NCBI GenBank assembly: GCA_018268955.1
Contig: JAFDVO010000022.1
Span: 1 to 64,000 of the forward strand
DNA: 64,000 nt
Reading direction: 5' to 3'
Origin: Acidobacteriota bacterium
GTDB lineage: Bacteria > Acidobacteriota > Vicinamibacteria > Vicinamibacterales > CAVVIG01
Shown here: piece after piece, positions 8,726 through 20,337 of the stretch
How the letters are laid out: each line of letters begins with the position of its first letter
Position numbering within the stretch: the stretch's first letter is position 1
Position numbers and translations under genes: made by a program
The notes under the pieces: model-generated
What the model was told of the DNA's origin: nothing
Seen by the model: only the letters and a program-made list of their open reading frames with translations
The model's database searches: none

Positions 8726-11164
8726 GTGCCCCCCCTGACTGCCCGAGCCTGGCGACTGCTCACCGGTCTGGCGGTGATGGTCGCGACCGTTGCTGCCTGG
8801 TGGTTTGGACGGCCGCTCCCCGAGATCGAACGCACGCGCCGGCACTTCGTCGAACTCCGGCGGCAGGTCGCCGCTGCCGAGCGTGCGAAAACGACGCGGT
8901 CCTCGGATCGCGCTCGCGTGCTGCGCCTGCGCGCGCAGGCGAGGGCCGTGCCCGATGCGCAGAAGGCCCCGCTCGAGGCCGAAGCCGCGGCACTCGAAAC
9001 CACCCTCGCCTGGGGCGACGCCGGCGTCGTCCGCACCGCCGTCCGCTCTGGACCGCTGGTGCCTGTGCTGCGCAGCGAGCGCGTCGACGGTTTCCCCGAT
9101 CCGAACCCGGAGCGTGGCGGCGCGTGCCTCGGGTGCCATGTATCCGTGGCCTCGTCCGGCTACGAGCAGTACCCGGCGCCGTTCAGAACCCATCCCGCGT
9201 TTGCGAACTACGTCGGGGCCGCCTCTCCGCATCCGCCGTCACGCGTCGCCTGCACGGCGTGCCATCTCGGAAACGACCACGCGACGACGTTCGCCGAGGC
9301 TGGGCATGCGCGTGCCGCGGACGATCGACGCGAACCGCCGCAAACGAGCCGGACGTGGGTGTCGTCGTCTGTCGACGGTGCGATGCTTCCGCGGGCGCGC
9401 ACGGAAGCCGGGTGCGTGGCGTGCCACCTCGGTGAGCGGTATCAGCCTGGGGCGAGCGCGCTGAACGACGCCGTCCTCACCCTCGAGCGGGGCGGCTGCT
9501 ACGCCTGCCACCGTGTGCCCGGCCTCGAGCAGGCGCCCCGCCGCGGACCGGACCTGCGACGTATCGACGAGAAGCTCACGCGCGAATGGGTGACGCTCTG
9601 GCTCGCCGATCCTCGCGCCATCAAGCCGTCCACATGGATGCCGGCCTTCTGGCCTGGCCGCATGGTGCTCAACACGCCCCAGCGCGCGACGATCGACGCC
9701 ATTGTCGCCTACCTCTTTTCCTCCAGCGGCGCGCGCGGGACTCCGGTCGCCAGCGCTGGTAGGGCTACGGGCGGTGACGTGGCGCACGGCAAGACGATCG
9801 TCGAGTCGGTCGGCTGTCTTGGGTGCCACGTGGTCGGCGCCACGCCGCGCGACGAAGCGAGCCTGCGGCGGACGTTCGGTCAGCCGCTGCAGGCATTGGC
9901 GGGAAAGACGACCCGGTCGTGGCTCGTGAACTGGGTCCGTGAGCCGGCCCGGTACAGCCCGCACACGCGGATGCCGAACCTGCGGCTCAGCGACAGCGAC
10001 GCGGCGGACGTGGCGAGCTATCTCGGCTCCATCGGCGAGGCTCCCGACCTGGCGGCCGCGGGGACGCCGAGCGAGGATGACGAGGCGTATCGCGCCGTTC
10101 TCGACACGTACAAGCGGTCCGCGTCAGCGGCAGACATGGCCCTGAGCGGGATGCCGCTCCGCATCGCGGCAGGTCGCGCGGCCATCGATGCGCTCGGTTG
10201 CTTCAACTGCCACGAGATTCGCGGCTTCGACACACGTACGACGACCGTGCCGATCCGTCCGCGGCAGGACTGGGATGAAGCCGCAATCCTGACGCTGTTT
10301 CCCGACAGCACGGCGCGATCGACAGCCGCCATGTCTGGCGCTGTCGTGGGTGGGCCTGCCACGGACCGGGTCAGCGACGGCACGAGTGCGACCCCGGTCG
10401 CCTCCCCGGCGGCATCGGTGCCCGGGCTGGCGATTCATCCCGGGCCCGGGTTCCGGTTCGGTCCGAACGAAGTGCAGCGACTCGCGCTCGCGCTGACGGC
10501 TGTCGCCGGTCGCCCACGTGACGCGCACGCGCTGACGACCCCCTGGCACCTCTCGAAGGTGAGCGGCCGTGCGCTTGTGCAGGATCGCAACTGCGTGGGC
10601 TGCCATCCGATTGAGGGCACTGGTGGCGACATGGTGCGGCTCGTTGCCGAGCCCACGCTCGGCCCGCCGCTCCTCACGCCCGAAGGCTCCCGCGTGCAGC
10701 CCGCGTGGCTCCGCGGGTTCCTGCGTCAGCCGTCGACGATCCGCCCGTGGCTCTCCCTGCGGATGCCGACCTTCGGCCTTGCCGACGATGAACTGGAGCG
10801 GGTGGGTGAGTACTTCCGCAGCATCGCGCCGGAGAACCCGAAGCCGACGCCGTTGCCCGACGGCGTGAGTGCCGCCGAGGGCCGTGAGCTCTTCGAACTC
10901 CTGAAGTGCCAGCAGTGCCACGTGCTCGGATCGATTCCGAAGGACCAGCCCACGTCGAACCTCGCGCCCGACCTCCGCATGGCGCACGAGCGCCTGCAGC
11001 CCGACTGGATCCTCGCGTGGCTCCGCAACCCGGGCGCCATTCTTCCAGGCACACGCATGCCGACCTTCTGGCCGGACTACCCGAAGTCCTACTACGCGCC
11101 GCTGGACAAGGACGGCGCGAAGCAGGTACGGGCGATCCGGGACCACGTGCTCGCGCTGCGGTGA
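8726..11164 (+). CDS. Membrane-anchored octahaem c-type cytochrome
   Basis: This 812-residue protein starts with a signal anchor (about 8-28) followed by a charged helical or coiled segment (about 30-95). It then has eight CxxCH haem sites at about residues 133, 174, 229, 257, 362, 490, 621 and 726. Four distal Met candidates in Met-Pro contexts (STWMPAFW, HTRMPNLR, LSLRMPTFG, GTRMPTFWP) suggest that several haems sit in class I cytochrome c domains, while the first three sites lack such a partner and may be bis-His. It should face the periplasm and shuttle electrons. Its partner is unknown, because no oxidase or reductase genes adjoin it. The GTG start directly follows a repeat. Confidence 0.85.
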   Translation: MPPLTARAWRLLTGLAVMVATVAAWWFGRPLPEIERTRRHFVELRRQVAAAERAKTTRSSDRARVLRLRAQARAVPDAQKAPLEAEAAALETTLAWGDAGVVRTAVRSGPLVPVLRSERVDGFPDPNPERGGACLGCHVSVASSGYEQYPAPFRTHPAFANYVGAASPHPPSRVACTACHLGNDHATTFAEAGHARAADDRREPPQTSRTWVSSSVDGAMLPRARTEAGCVACHLGERYQPGASALNDAVLTLERGGCYACHRVPGLEQAPRRGPDLRRIDEKLTREWVTLWLADPRAIKPSTWMPAFWPGRMVLNTPQRATIDAIVAYLFSSSGARGTPVASAGRATGGDVAHGKTIVESVGCLGCHVVGATPRDEASLRRTFGQPLQALAGKTTRSWLVNWVREPARYSPHTRMPNLRLSDSDAADVASYLGSIGEAPDLAAAGTPSEDDEAYRAVLDTYKRSASAADMALSGMPLRIAAGRAAIDALGCFNCHEIRGFDTRTTTVPIRPRQDWDEAAILTLFPDSTARSTAAMSGAVVGGPATDRVSDGTSATPVASPAASVPGLAIHPGPGFRFGPNEVQRLALALTAVAGRPRDAHALTTPWHLSKVSGRALVQDRNCVGCHPIEGTGGDMVRLVAEPTLGPPLLTPEGSRVQPAWLRGFLRQPSTIRPWLSLRMPTFGLADDELERVGEYFRSIAPENPKPTPLPDGVSAAEGRELFELLKCQQCHVLGSIPKDQPTSNLAPDLRMAHERLQPDWILAWLRNPGAILPGTRMPTFWPDYPKSYYAPLDKDGAKQVRAIRDHVLALR

Positions 11165-11187
11165 CATTGAGCAGCGCCCATTCGGCA

Positions 11188-11322
11188 GGAGGGGCTGGTT
11201 GGGCAGGTGGGACTGCGGCAGTCCAACCCGCCCTACCCGCCCTTGCTGCCGGTGTTCGCCTTCCCGGCTCTCCCGGCCCTCCCGGCCTTCCCGGCCCTCC
11301 CGGCCTTCCCGGCCTTCCCGGC
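11188..11322. repeat. GGCTGGTTGGGCAGG hairpin (copy 2) plus CCCGGCCTT tandem array
   Basis: Positions 11188-11250 repeat the 7590 element almost exactly at its start. They are followed by about seven 9-nt units, CCCGGCCTT or CCCGGCCCT (about 11260-11322). The array ends immediately before the TATAAT of the next gene. Confidence 0.85.
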
Positions 11323-11328
11323 TATAAT
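11323..11328 (+). promoter_or_regulatory. Consensus -10 box (TATAAT) before gamma-carbonic anhydrase
   Basis: TATAAT lies 8 nt before the ATG at 11337, again too close for a normal leader. It is an A+T island at the end of a nearly pure G+C tandem repeat. Confidence 0.5.
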
Positions 11329-11336
11329 TGTCGTGA

Positions 11337-11840
11337 ATGCTCCGCCCCTACCGCGGCCAGATGCCGCGCGTGCACCCCACGGCTTTCATCGACGACAGCG
11401 CCCAGGTCATCGGCGATGTGGAGATTGGTGAAGAGAGCAGTGTGTGGATGCTGTGCGTCATCCGCGGGGATGTCCATCGGATCCGCATCGGGCACCGCTC
11501 GAACATCCAGGACGGCACCGTCATCCACGTCATGAAGGACACCCACCCGACGACCATCGGGAATGACGTGACGGTGGGGCATGCGGCGGTCGTGCACGGT
11601 TGCACGATCGAGGACCGCTGCCTGATCGGCATGGGAGCCATCCTCCTCAACGGCGTGACAGTCGGCACCGGCTCGATCGTCGCCGCGGGGAGCCTTCTGC
11701 CGGAAGGGACGCAGGTTCCGCCACGGTCGCTCGTCATGGGCAGCCCGGGCAAGGTGCGGCGCACGCTCAGCGACGCGGATCTCGACGAGATTCAGATGTA
11801 CGCCGATCGGTACGTCGCGTATCGATTGGATTACATGTGA
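11337..11840 (+). CDS. Gamma-class carbonic anhydrase family protein (left-handed beta-helix)
   Basis: This 167-residue protein has the hexapeptide-repeat left-handed beta-helix of the YrdA/PaaY/gamma-CA family. The three metal-ligand His positions are visible in GTVIHVM and in VGHAAVVHGC. It may hydrate CO2 or be a related metal-binding trimer, since many family members lack measured activity. The stop codon overlaps the hisS start (GTGA), indicating translational coupling. The ATG lies 8 nt after a TATAAT box. Confidence 0.9.
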   Translation: MLRPYRGQMPRVHPTAFIDDSAQVIGDVEIGEESSVWMLCVIRGDVHRIRIGHRSNIQDGTVIHVMKDTHPTTIGNDVTVGHAAVVHGCTIEDRCLIGMGAILLNGVTVGTGSIVAAGSLLPEGTQVPPRSLVMGSPGKVRRTLSDADLDEIQMYADRYVAYRLDYM

Positions 11841-13198
11841 GCACCATCTCCACCAAGCCGCCGAGCGGCACGCGCGACTTCCTGCCGGAGGACATCCGCC
11901 GTCGCGAGTACGTCGTGCGCGTGATCCGCGAGGTGTACGAGAGCTACGGCTTCGAGCCGCTCGAAACCCCCGCGTACGAGAACATCGAGACCCTCCTCGG
12001 CAAGTACGGCGAGGAAGGGAACAAGCTCATTTTCAAGATTCTCAAGCGCGGTGAGCACGAGGCCAGCGGCGAAGCGGACCTCGCGCTGCGCTACGACCTC
12101 ACGGTGCCGCTGGCGCGCGTCGTGGCGCAGTACCAGCAGGAGCTGCCGCGCTTCTTCAAGCGCTACCAGATCCAGCCGGTGTGGCGCGCGGATCGGCCCG
12201 CGAAGGGGCGCTTCCGCGAGTTCTACCAGTGCGACATCGACGCGATGGGGTCGACCTCCCCGGTCGTGGAGGCGGAGCTGATTGGCGCCGTGTCCGAGGT
12301 GCTGAGCCGCCTCGGGTTCGACGACTACGTCATCCGCCTGAACCACCGGAAGGCGCTGAGTGCGCTGCTCGAATGTGCGGGTGTGCCGGAGGGGCTGCAC
12401 GCCGAGGCGCTGGTGGCGATCGACAAGCTGGACAAGATCGGCGTCGAGGGCGTGGAGAAGGAGCTCGCCGCGCGAGGCGTCAACGTGGACGCCACCAGGC
12501 AGTGCCTCGACTTCTTCACGGGCGTCTCGAACATCGATCCGACGCCGCACACGATGCTGGGGCGGCTGCGGGAGTTCGTGCGCAGCCACCACGCTGGCCC
12601 GACCGCCATCGACGAACTCGACACGATCGTGGCGCTCGCCGACGGTGGTCCCGCGCACGGACGGATCCGCATCGATCCGAGCCTTGCGCGCGGGCTGTCA
12701 TACTACACAGGCGCGATCATGGAGGTCGCCGTCCCGGACCTCGCCGGCAGCATGGGCGGGGGAGGGCGGTATGACAACCTGGTCGGCATGTTCCTCGGCC
12801 GGGACATTCCGGCTGCGGGCTTCTCCCTCGGACTCGAACGCATCATCGTCGTCATGACCGAACGCGACATGTTCCCCGCGAAGGTGTCGCGCGGGCCGGT
12901 CGACGTGATGGTGACGTTCCTCTCCGACGAACTGCGCGGCGATGCGCTGCGGCTCGCGGCCGAGCTGCGGGCCGAGCGGCTGCGCGTCGAGGTGTTCCCC
13001 GAGTCGAGCCGGAAGCTCGATCGCGCGCTGAAGTACGCGTCGGGGCGTCACGTGCCGGTGCTCGCCATCCTGGGCGAGGACGAACGGGCACGCGGTGAAG
13101 TGGCCGTCAGGGATTTGCAGACGCGGCGCCAGGAGGCCGCACCACGGGCGACCGCCGCGGGACACATCGCGCGGCTGGTCCGCATTGAGGCGAACTGA
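11837..13198 (+). CDS. hisS: Histidyl-tRNA synthetase
   Basis: HisRS (453 aa) charges tRNA-His. Class II motifs are present: PPSGTRDFLPED at the N-terminus, motif 2 in FKRYQIQPVWRADRPAKGRF, the His-specific LARGLSYYTGAIMEV, and motif 3 AAGFSLGLERI. A C-terminal anticodon-binding domain follows (about 355-450). The GTG at 11837 is chosen because it sits at the conserved N-terminus and overlaps the preceding stop by 4 bp. aspS follows after 5 nt. Confidence 0.96.
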   Translation: MSTISTKPPSGTRDFLPEDIRRREYVVRVIREVYESYGFEPLETPAYENIETLLGKYGEEGNKLIFKILKRGEHEASGEADLALRYDLTVPLARVVAQYQQELPRFFKRYQIQPVWRADRPAKGRFREFYQCDIDAMGSTSPVVEAELIGAVSEVLSRLGFDDYVIRLNHRKALSALLECAGVPEGLHAEALVAIDKLDKIGVEGVEKELAARGVNVDATRQCLDFFTGVSNIDPTPHTMLGRLREFVRSHHAGPTAIDELDTIVALADGGPAHGRIRIDPSLARGLSYYTGAIMEVAVPDLAGSMGGGGRYDNLVGMFLGRDIPAAGFSLGLERIIVVMTERDMFPAKVSRGPVDVMVTFLSDELRGDALRLAAELRAERLRVEVFPESSRKLDRALKYASGRHVPVLAILGEDERARGEVAVRDLQTRRQEAAPRATAAGHIARLVRIEAN

Positions 13199-13203
13199 TC
13201 GAC

Positions 13204-14967
<1,764 letters not shown>

Positions 14968-15001
14968 GTGGTATGTATCTTGTTACCTGCACGGAGCAGT
15001 G

Positions 15002-15988
15002 ATGAAGCGCATCACCGTCCCTGAAGACGCGATCTCGACGCTCTTCGGGACGTACGACGAGAACCTGAAGCACTTCGAGTCGGTCCTGGGTGTCCGGATC
15101 CGGACCCAGGGGCACGAGCTCGTCGTCGACGGCGAGAACGGAGGGCCTGAGAAGCTCGAGCGGGTCGTCACGCAGCTCGTCGGCCTCATGGCCGATGGCT
15201 ACAAGGTGTCCAATGCCGACGTGAAGACGGCGGCGGACCTCGTCGCGCGCGACGAAACGGTCGACCTGCACGAGCACTTCGTGAAGGGAAGCCTGACGGC
15301 CGCTGGCAAGCGCCGCGTCGCCCCCAAGTCGCTGAACCAGCGCCGCTACATCGACGCCATCGACAACAACGATATCGTCTTCGGTGTCGGGCCCGCAGGT
15401 ACGGGCAAGACGTACCTCGCGATGGCGCAGGCGGTCTCGTACCTGGTCAACAAGAAGGTCTCGCGCATCATCCTCGCCCGGCCTGCGGTGGAAGCGGGGG
15501 AGAAGCTCGGGTTTCTCCCCGGCGACCTGCAGGAGAAGGTCAACCCGTACCTGCGCCCCCTGTACGACGCGCTGTACGACATGCTCGAGACCGATCGCGT
15601 GGCGCGGTACCTCGAACGGGGCACGATCGAGATCGCGCCGATCGCCTTCATGCGCGGCCGCACGCTGAACGACTCGTTCGTCATCCTGGACGAGGCGCAG
15701 AACACCACGAACGAGCAGATGAAGATGTTCCTCACGCGCCTGGGGTTCGGCTCCAAGGCGGTGATCACTGGCGACGTCACGCAGATCGACCTACCCAGCG
15801 GCCGCGGGTCAGGGCTCATCGAGGCGATCAAGGTCGTCGGCAACATCGAAGGGATTTCGTTCATCCACTTCGATGAGCGCGATGTGGTGCGCCACCGCCT
15901 GGTGCAGCAGATCGTGAAGGCCTACGAGGCCTATACGAACGGGAACGAGGCGCTTCGGCCCGTGGCCGCGACGCCTCGGACCGCCTAA
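15002..15988 (+). CDS. phoH: PhoH-family ATPase
   Basis: This 328-residue protein carries a KH-like N-terminal region and a PhoH ATPase domain with Walker A GPAGTGKT (about 133-140) and Walker B VILDEAQN. The family is linked to RNA metabolism and sits in the conserved phoH-ybeY-corC-era order seen here. The ATG at 15002 is preferred over the overlapping GTG at 14999. ybeY starts 6 nt downstream. Confidence 0.94.
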   Translation: MKRITVPEDAISTLFGTYDENLKHFESVLGVRIRTQGHELVVDGENGGPEKLERVVTQLVGLMADGYKVSNADVKTAADLVARDETVDLHEHFVKGSLTAAGKRRVAPKSLNQRRYIDAIDNNDIVFGVGPAGTGKTYLAMAQAVSYLVNKKVSRIILARPAVEAGEKLGFLPGDLQEKVNPYLRPLYDALYDMLETDRVARYLERGTIEIAPIAFMRGRTLNDSFVILDEAQNTTNEQMKMFLTRLGFGSKAVITGDVTQIDLPSGRGSGLIEAIKVVGNIEGISFIHFDERDVVRHRLVQQIVKAYEAYTNGNEALRPVAATPRTA

Positions 15989-15994
15989 GTCGTC

Positions 15995-16486
15995 ATGGCT
16001 CCTGGCGACCAACGTCGCGCGCCGCGACGGCTGCAGGTGATCGTCACCGACGAGCGGGGCGGTCGCGTGCGCAGCACGCTGGGGAGCTGGCTCGAACGCG
16101 TGGCGCCGGCCTCGGCCCGCGGAACAGTCGGTGTCGCCCTGGTCAGCGATGCCCGTGTCCGCGCCCTGAATCGGCAGTACCGGGGCAAGGATTACGCGAC
16201 CGACGTCCTCTCGTTCCCAACCGACGCCGCTGACCGCAGCGCCACCGCAGTCCGTACCGGACGCATTGCGGAACTCGGGGACATCGTGATCGCCCGCGGC
16301 GTCGCTCGGCGGCAGGCGCGCGAGGCGGGCCACCCCGAGTGGACCGAGTTGCGCGTGCTGGCGCTGCACGGCCTCCTGCATCTGCTTGGCTACGACCACG
16401 AGACCGACCGCGGAGAGATGGCTCGACTCGAGCAGCGCCTGCGCCGAAAGGGCGGCCTCCGCGAGGGGCTGATCGAACGCGCATGA
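15995..16486 (+). CDS. ybeY: Endoribonuclease YbeY (rRNA maturation factor)
   Basis: YbeY (163 aa) is a metal-dependent RNase involved in 16S rRNA 3'-end processing and ribosome quality control. The diagnostic zinc motif H-x3-H-x5-H is present as HGLLHLLGYDH (about 129-139), and DYATDVLSFP precedes it. The N-terminal 12 residues are basic and poorly conserved. The stop overlaps the start of the CorC-type gene by 4 bp (ATGA). Confidence 0.95.
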   Translation: MAPGDQRRAPRRLQVIVTDERGGRVRSTLGSWLERVAPASARGTVGVALVSDARVRALNRQYRGKDYATDVLSFPTDAADRSATAVRTGRIAELGDIVIARGVARRQAREAGHPEWTELRVLALHGLLHLLGYDHETDRGEMARLEQRLRRKGGLREGLIERA

Positions 16487-17733
16487 TTCCGCTCACTCTC
16501 TTCCTGCTCGCGTGTGCGGCCGTCTACCTCGGGACGATCGACGCATCGTTCAGCGCGCTGATGCGGCTTTCGCTGCGGCTGCTCGCGGAGCGGAGTGCAC
16601 GCCCTGGGGCGCTCGTCGAGTACCTGGACGATCCCGTCCTGCTGTTTGCGCCGTTGCGCCTGCTGCTGTCCGTCATCACCGCAATCGCCACCGCGCTGCT
16701 TGCCCGTGCCATTGGCGTGGATACCGTCCGCGGCATCCTGTCGGTACTGTTCGGCGTCGCGATCTTCATCGCCGTCTTCCAGGTGGTGCTGCCGCGCCTG
16801 CTGGTGATCGGGGATCCCGAGCGCGTGCTCGAGGCGCTCTTGCCGACCTTCCGACCGATTGCGCGCGTCCTCGGTCCCATCGCGCACTGGACCGCCCGTG
16901 CCGTCCCCACGCGCAAGCCCGCCTCGCAGGCCGACGATGCGGAGGACGAGGCTGGCGAGGTGACCCGCGCGTACCTCGACACCGCTGAGGAGACCGGCAT
17001 CATCGAGGGCGAAGAGCGCCGCCTGCTCCAGAGCATCGTCGACTTCGGGGACACGCTGGTGCGCGAGATCATGACTCCACGCCCCGATATCGTCGCCATC
17101 CGTGACGATGCGACGATTGGGGACCTGCTGGCGCTATTTCGCGAGCAGGAGTACTCGCGCTTCCCGGTCTTCAAGGAGAACCTGGATAACATCGCCGGAT
17201 TCGTCTTCGTGAAGGACGTGGTGAAGTTCCAGCATCGCGACGATCACGGGCCGATCACGCCGTTGCTGCGGCCCGCCGTCATCGTGCCGGAGAGTAAGCG
17301 GGTGCCGGAACTGCTCAAGCAGTTCCAGCGACAGCAGACGCAGATTGCCATCGTCGTCGACGAATACGGAGGCACGGCCGGGCTCGTCACGATCGAGGAC
17401 ATGCTCGAGGAAATCGTTGGGGAGATCCGCGACGAGTACGATGTGGAGACCGAGCCAATCGTCGATGAAGGTGGCGGCAGCTTCCTCTTCAGCGGCAAGG
17501 TGGACATCGACGAAGTCGCGCAGCGGCTCAACGTGCAGATCGAGCGCGAAGGGTTCGAGACGGTGGGCGGATTCCTGATGACGCACCTTGGGCGTGTGCC
17601 GCTGGTCGGCGAGCAGGTCGACATCGACGGGCTGCACGTGGAGGTGCTGGACGTGGAGCGACGACGAGTGAGCAAGGTGCGGATAACGAGGCGCGAGATG
17701 GCGCCGGCGCCGGAAGGGGAGCGCACGCTGTGA
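16483..17733 (+). CDS. CNNM/CorC-type transporter-associated CBS protein
   Basis: This 416-residue membrane protein has an N-terminal DUF21/CNNM region with three or four hydrophobic helices (about 1-125). A tandem CBS pair follows (about 185-310, after the conserved EERRLLQSIVDFGDTLVREI and IMTPR), then a C-terminal CorC_HlyC domain (about 330-405). The family is implicated in Mg/Co efflux or homeostasis and was formerly called hemolysin-like. The start at 16483 overlaps the ybeY stop (ATGA). Its own stop overlaps era (GTGA), so three genes are translationally coupled. Confidence 0.92.
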   Translation: MIPLTLFLLACAAVYLGTIDASFSALMRLSLRLLAERSARPGALVEYLDDPVLLFAPLRLLLSVITAIATALLARAIGVDTVRGILSVLFGVAIFIAVFQVVLPRLLVIGDPERVLEALLPTFRPIARVLGPIAHWTARAVPTRKPASQADDAEDEAGEVTRAYLDTAEETGIIEGEERRLLQSIVDFGDTLVREIMTPRPDIVAIRDDATIGDLLALFREQEYSRFPVFKENLDNIAGFVFVKDVVKFQHRDDHGPITPLLRPAVIVPESKRVPELLKQFQRQQTQIAIVVDEYGGTAGLVTIEDMLEEIVGEIRDEYDVETEPIVDEGGGSFLFSGKVDIDEVAQRLNVQIEREGFETVGGFLMTHLGRVPLVGEQVDIDGLHVEVLDVERRRVSKVRITRREMAPAPEGERTL

Positions 17734-18629
17734 AGTGCGGATTCGTGTCGTTCATCGGCCGGCCGAATGCCGGCAAGTCCACGCTGCTGAACCGGCTCGT
17801 GGGTGAGAAGCTCGCGATCGTCTCGGACAAGCCGCAGACGACGCGGACGCGCATCCTCGGGGTCCGCAACTACCCCGACGCGCAGGTCATCTACCTCGAC
17901 ACGCCGGGCATCCATCGGCCGCTGCACCGCATGAACGTGCGGATGGTGGACGCCGCGCGCGACACGATCGGCGAAGTGGACGTCGTCGGGCTCGTCGTCG
18001 ATGTCACCGAGAAGTTCGGGCGCGGGGACCGCTTCGTGGCCGACATGCTGAAGGACGTCGACAAACCCGTGTTCCTCATCCTCAACAAGATCGACCTGGT
18101 GAAGAAGCCGCGGCTGCTGCCCATCATCGAGGAGTTCAGCAGGGCGGGCCGCTTCGCGGAGATCGTGCCGGTGTCGGCCTCGACCGGCCTGAACATCGAC
18201 AGGCTCGAGAAGGCCATCATCGACGCCATGCCGGAGGGGCCGGCACTCTACCCCGAGGACTACCTCACCGACCAGCCCGAGCGCGTGATGGCGGCCGAAA
18301 TCGTCCGCGAGAAGCTCCTGCAGTTCACACACGCCGAGATCCCGTTCTCGAGCGCGGTGATCGTGGACCGGTTCGAGGAGCCGGCCACGCCGAAGGACAT
18401 GCTGCGGCTGTACTGCACGATCGTGGTCGAGCGCGAGACGCAGAAGCCCATCGTCGTCGGGCGCAACGGCGACATGATCAAGAAGATCGGCACCGCCGCG
18501 CGCGAGGAACTCGAAAGGTTCTTCGCCACCAAGGTGTTCCTCGATCTGCACGTGCGGGTGAAGAGCGACTGGCGCGAGGACGACCGGACCCTGGGGGAAC
18601 TCGGGGTCGGAAGGCCGGGGGGAAGTTAG
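17730..18629 (+). CDS. era: GTPase Era
   Basis: Era (299 aa) is a ribosome-assembly GTPase that binds 16S rRNA near the anti-Shine-Dalgarno region. G motifs are visible: G1 GRPNAGKST (about 11-19), G2 within KPQTTRTR, G3 DTPG and G4 NKID. A KH domain occupies the last ~90 residues (IVVGRNGDMIKKIG). The GTG start overlaps the upstream stop by 4 bp. The C-terminus runs to GGS at the edge of a GTTAGAAGTTAGAC repeat. Confidence 0.97.
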   Translation: MKCGFVSFIGRPNAGKSTLLNRLVGEKLAIVSDKPQTTRTRILGVRNYPDAQVIYLDTPGIHRPLHRMNVRMVDAARDTIGEVDVVGLVVDVTEKFGRGDRFVADMLKDVDKPVFLILNKIDLVKKPRLLPIIEEFSRAGRFAEIVPVSASTGLNIDRLEKAIIDAMPEGPALYPEDYLTDQPERVMAAEIVREKLLQFTHAEIPFSSAVIVDRFEEPATPKDMLRLYCTIVVERETQKPIVVGRNGDMIKKIGTAAREELERFFATKVFLDLHVRVKSDWREDDRTLGELGVGRPGGS

Positions 18630-18760
18630 ACGTTAGAAGTTAGACGTTAGAAGTTAGAACTTAGAAGTCGGAAGTCAGAAGTACGGGAATCCGCCAGCCC
18701 GCGTGCGCGGTCCCTGATTCCGAGTCCCGAGTCCCCAGGTGCGCGTTCCCGGTTCCGCTC
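18629..18760. repeat. GACGTTAGAAGTTAGA tandem array and GAGTCCCGAGTCC units
   Basis: Positions 18629-18683 hold about seven 7-8-nt units (TTAGAAG / TTAGACG / TCGGAAG). They are followed at 18712-18760 by a short stretch of the CCGAGTCC family that recurs at 29930 and 37796. The whole era-recO gap is therefore repeat-derived apart from its last ~50 nt. Confidence 0.85.
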
Positions 18761-18795
18761 CTGTCCCTCTCCCGGATGAGTTCGTTCTTGTAGTA

Positions 18796-18815
18796 CAGTG
18801 AGGTGCTTTTCACTG
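18796..18815 (+). promoter_or_regulatory. CAGTGA/TCACTG inverted repeat at the recO start
   Basis: A perfect 6-bp inverted repeat with an 8-nt loop ends one base before the recO ATG. The likely Shine-Dalgarno (AGGTG, 18801-18805) lies inside it. It could be an operator or a translation-limiting hairpin. This is pattern only. Confidence 0.4.
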
Positions 18816-18816
18816 G

Positions 18817-19464
18817 ATGCCGCTGTTCACCGCAGACGCGCTCATTCTGAGGACGTACTCGCTCGGTGAATCGGACCGCATCATCGTCTTCCTGACGCGG
18901 GACCGCGGCAAGAAGCGTGGAGTCGCGAAGAACGCCCGGCAGAGCCGGCGCCGCTTCGGAGGCGCCCTCGAGCCGATGACCTGCGGCCGGGTCACCTACC
19001 GCGAGCGTGAGCGGCGGGACCTGGTCTTCGTCGAGGACGTCGCGCCCACCCAGAGCCCCCTGCGCATTCCGGCCGGGGCGGGGGAGGCACTCGGGCACGT
19101 CGAGTACTTCGCAGAACTGATCGACGAGTGGGCGCCCGAGAACGACCCGAACGAAACACTGTTCCGGCTCGGGGCGTCGGTAGTCGACGCGCTCGCTACG
19201 GGTGTGGCAGTCGAGCCGCTGGCGCGGTACTTCGAGTACTGGCTGTTGCGGCTGCAGGGGGTCTACGAACCGGACGTGCGTGCGTCGGCCGGCGCCCGCG
19301 CCTTTCTCGAGGCGGCGCGCACCAGCAGCCCGTTCGGCGTCGGTGACGTGCCGGTCTCGCCTGCCGTGCTGGCGGAGCTGGAAGCCTCGCATCGCGTGAA
19401 GATCGCGATGCATCTCGAGAAGGATTTGAAGTCTGCGCGGGTGTTGCGCGACATGCGACGATGA
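18817..19464 (+). CDS. recO: DNA repair protein RecO
   Basis: RecO (215 aa) loads RecA with RecR and anneals SSB-coated DNA. The N-terminal OB-fold is clear ([20 protein letters not shown], then [13 protein letters not shown]). A helical C-terminal domain follows. The protein is shorter than typical RecO (about 240 aa) and lacks the CxxC...CxxC zinc finger of many orthologues. Its stop overlaps glyQ by 4 bp (ATGA). Confidence 0.88.
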   Translation: MPLFTADALILRTYSLGESDRIIVFLTRDRGKKRGVAKNARQSRRRFGGALEPMTCGRVTYRERERRDLVFVEDVAPTQSPLRIPAGAGEALGHVEYFAELIDEWAPENDPNETLFRLGASVVDALATGVAVEPLARYFEYWLLRLQGVYEPDVRASAGARAFLEAARTSSPFGVGDVPVSPAVLAELEASHRVKIAMHLEKDLKSARVLRDMRR

Positions 19465-20336
19465 CGTTTCAAGGTCTCATTCTCAAGCTGTCGGAGTTCT
19501 GGGCCTCGCGCGGCTGCATCCTGCAGCAGCCGCTCGATCTCGAGGTCGGGGCGGGCACCATGCACCCGGAAACGTTCCTGCGCGTGCTCGGCCCCGAGCA
19601 CTGGAACGTCGCCTACGTCCAGCCGTCTCGCCGCCCGGCCGACGCCCGCTTCGGCGAGAACCCCAACCGCGTCTTCAAGCACCATCAATTCCAGGTCATC
19701 CTCAAGCCGGCACCTGACGATGTCCAGAGCCTCTACCTCGAGAGCCTGGAGGCGTGCGGCATCAACCCTCGGCAGCACGACATCCGCTTCGAGGAGGACA
19801 ACTGGGAGTCGCCCACGCTCGGTGCGTGGGGCATCGGCTGGCAGGTGCTCTTCGACGGCCTCGAGATCTCGCAGTTCACGTACTTCCAGCAGGCGGGCGG
19901 CATTGAACTCGCGCCGATTTCGGCGGAGCTGACCTACGGGCTCGAGCGGATTGCGATGGCGCTCCAGAAGGTCGACAGCGTGTACGACCTCGAGTGGGGC
20001 GCCGACGTGAAGTACTCGGCGGTCCGTCACCGCGAAGAGGTCGAGCAGTCGAAGTACGTGTTCGGCCAGGTGGACATGCCGCAGGCCGACTTCGGCGCGT
20101 TCCACCGTGACATGTTCGACCGTAACTACGGGTTCGCCGAGACGCTGCTGCGCAGCGGCCTTGTGTGGCCGGCGCTCGAGTACTGCCTGAAGTGCTCGCA
20201 CCTGTTCAACATCCTCGATTCGAGCAACAGCATCGGCGTGACGGAACGGACCGCATACATCCTGAGGGTGAGGCAGCTCGCGCTGCAGATCGCGAAGGCC
20301 TACGTCGGCGAGCCCGCCGGGAAAGCGACGGCCTGA
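19461..20336 (+). CDS. glyQ: Glycyl-tRNA synthetase alpha subunit
   Basis: GlyQ (291 aa) is the catalytic alpha chain of the tetrameric bacterial GlyRS. The N-terminus ([20 protein letters not shown]) and [20 protein letters not shown] are hallmarks, and [16 protein letters not shown] is the class II motif 3 region. Its start overlaps recO, and glyS follows after one base, so the two subunits are coupled for stoichiometric synthesis. Confidence 0.97.
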   Translation: MTFQGLILKLSEFWASRGCILQQPLDLEVGAGTMHPETFLRVLGPEHWNVAYVQPSRRPADARFGENPNRVFKHHQFQVILKPAPDDVQSLYLESLEACGINPRQHDIRFEEDNWESPTLGAWGIGWQVLFDGLEISQFTYFQQAGGIELAPISAELTYGLERIAMALQKVDSVYDLEWGADVKYSAVRHREEVEQSKYVFGQVDMPQADFGAFHRDMFDRNYGFAETLLRSGLVWPALEYCLKCSHLFNILDSSNSIGVTERTAYILRVRQLALQIAKAYVGEPAGKATA

Positions 20337-20337
20337 C

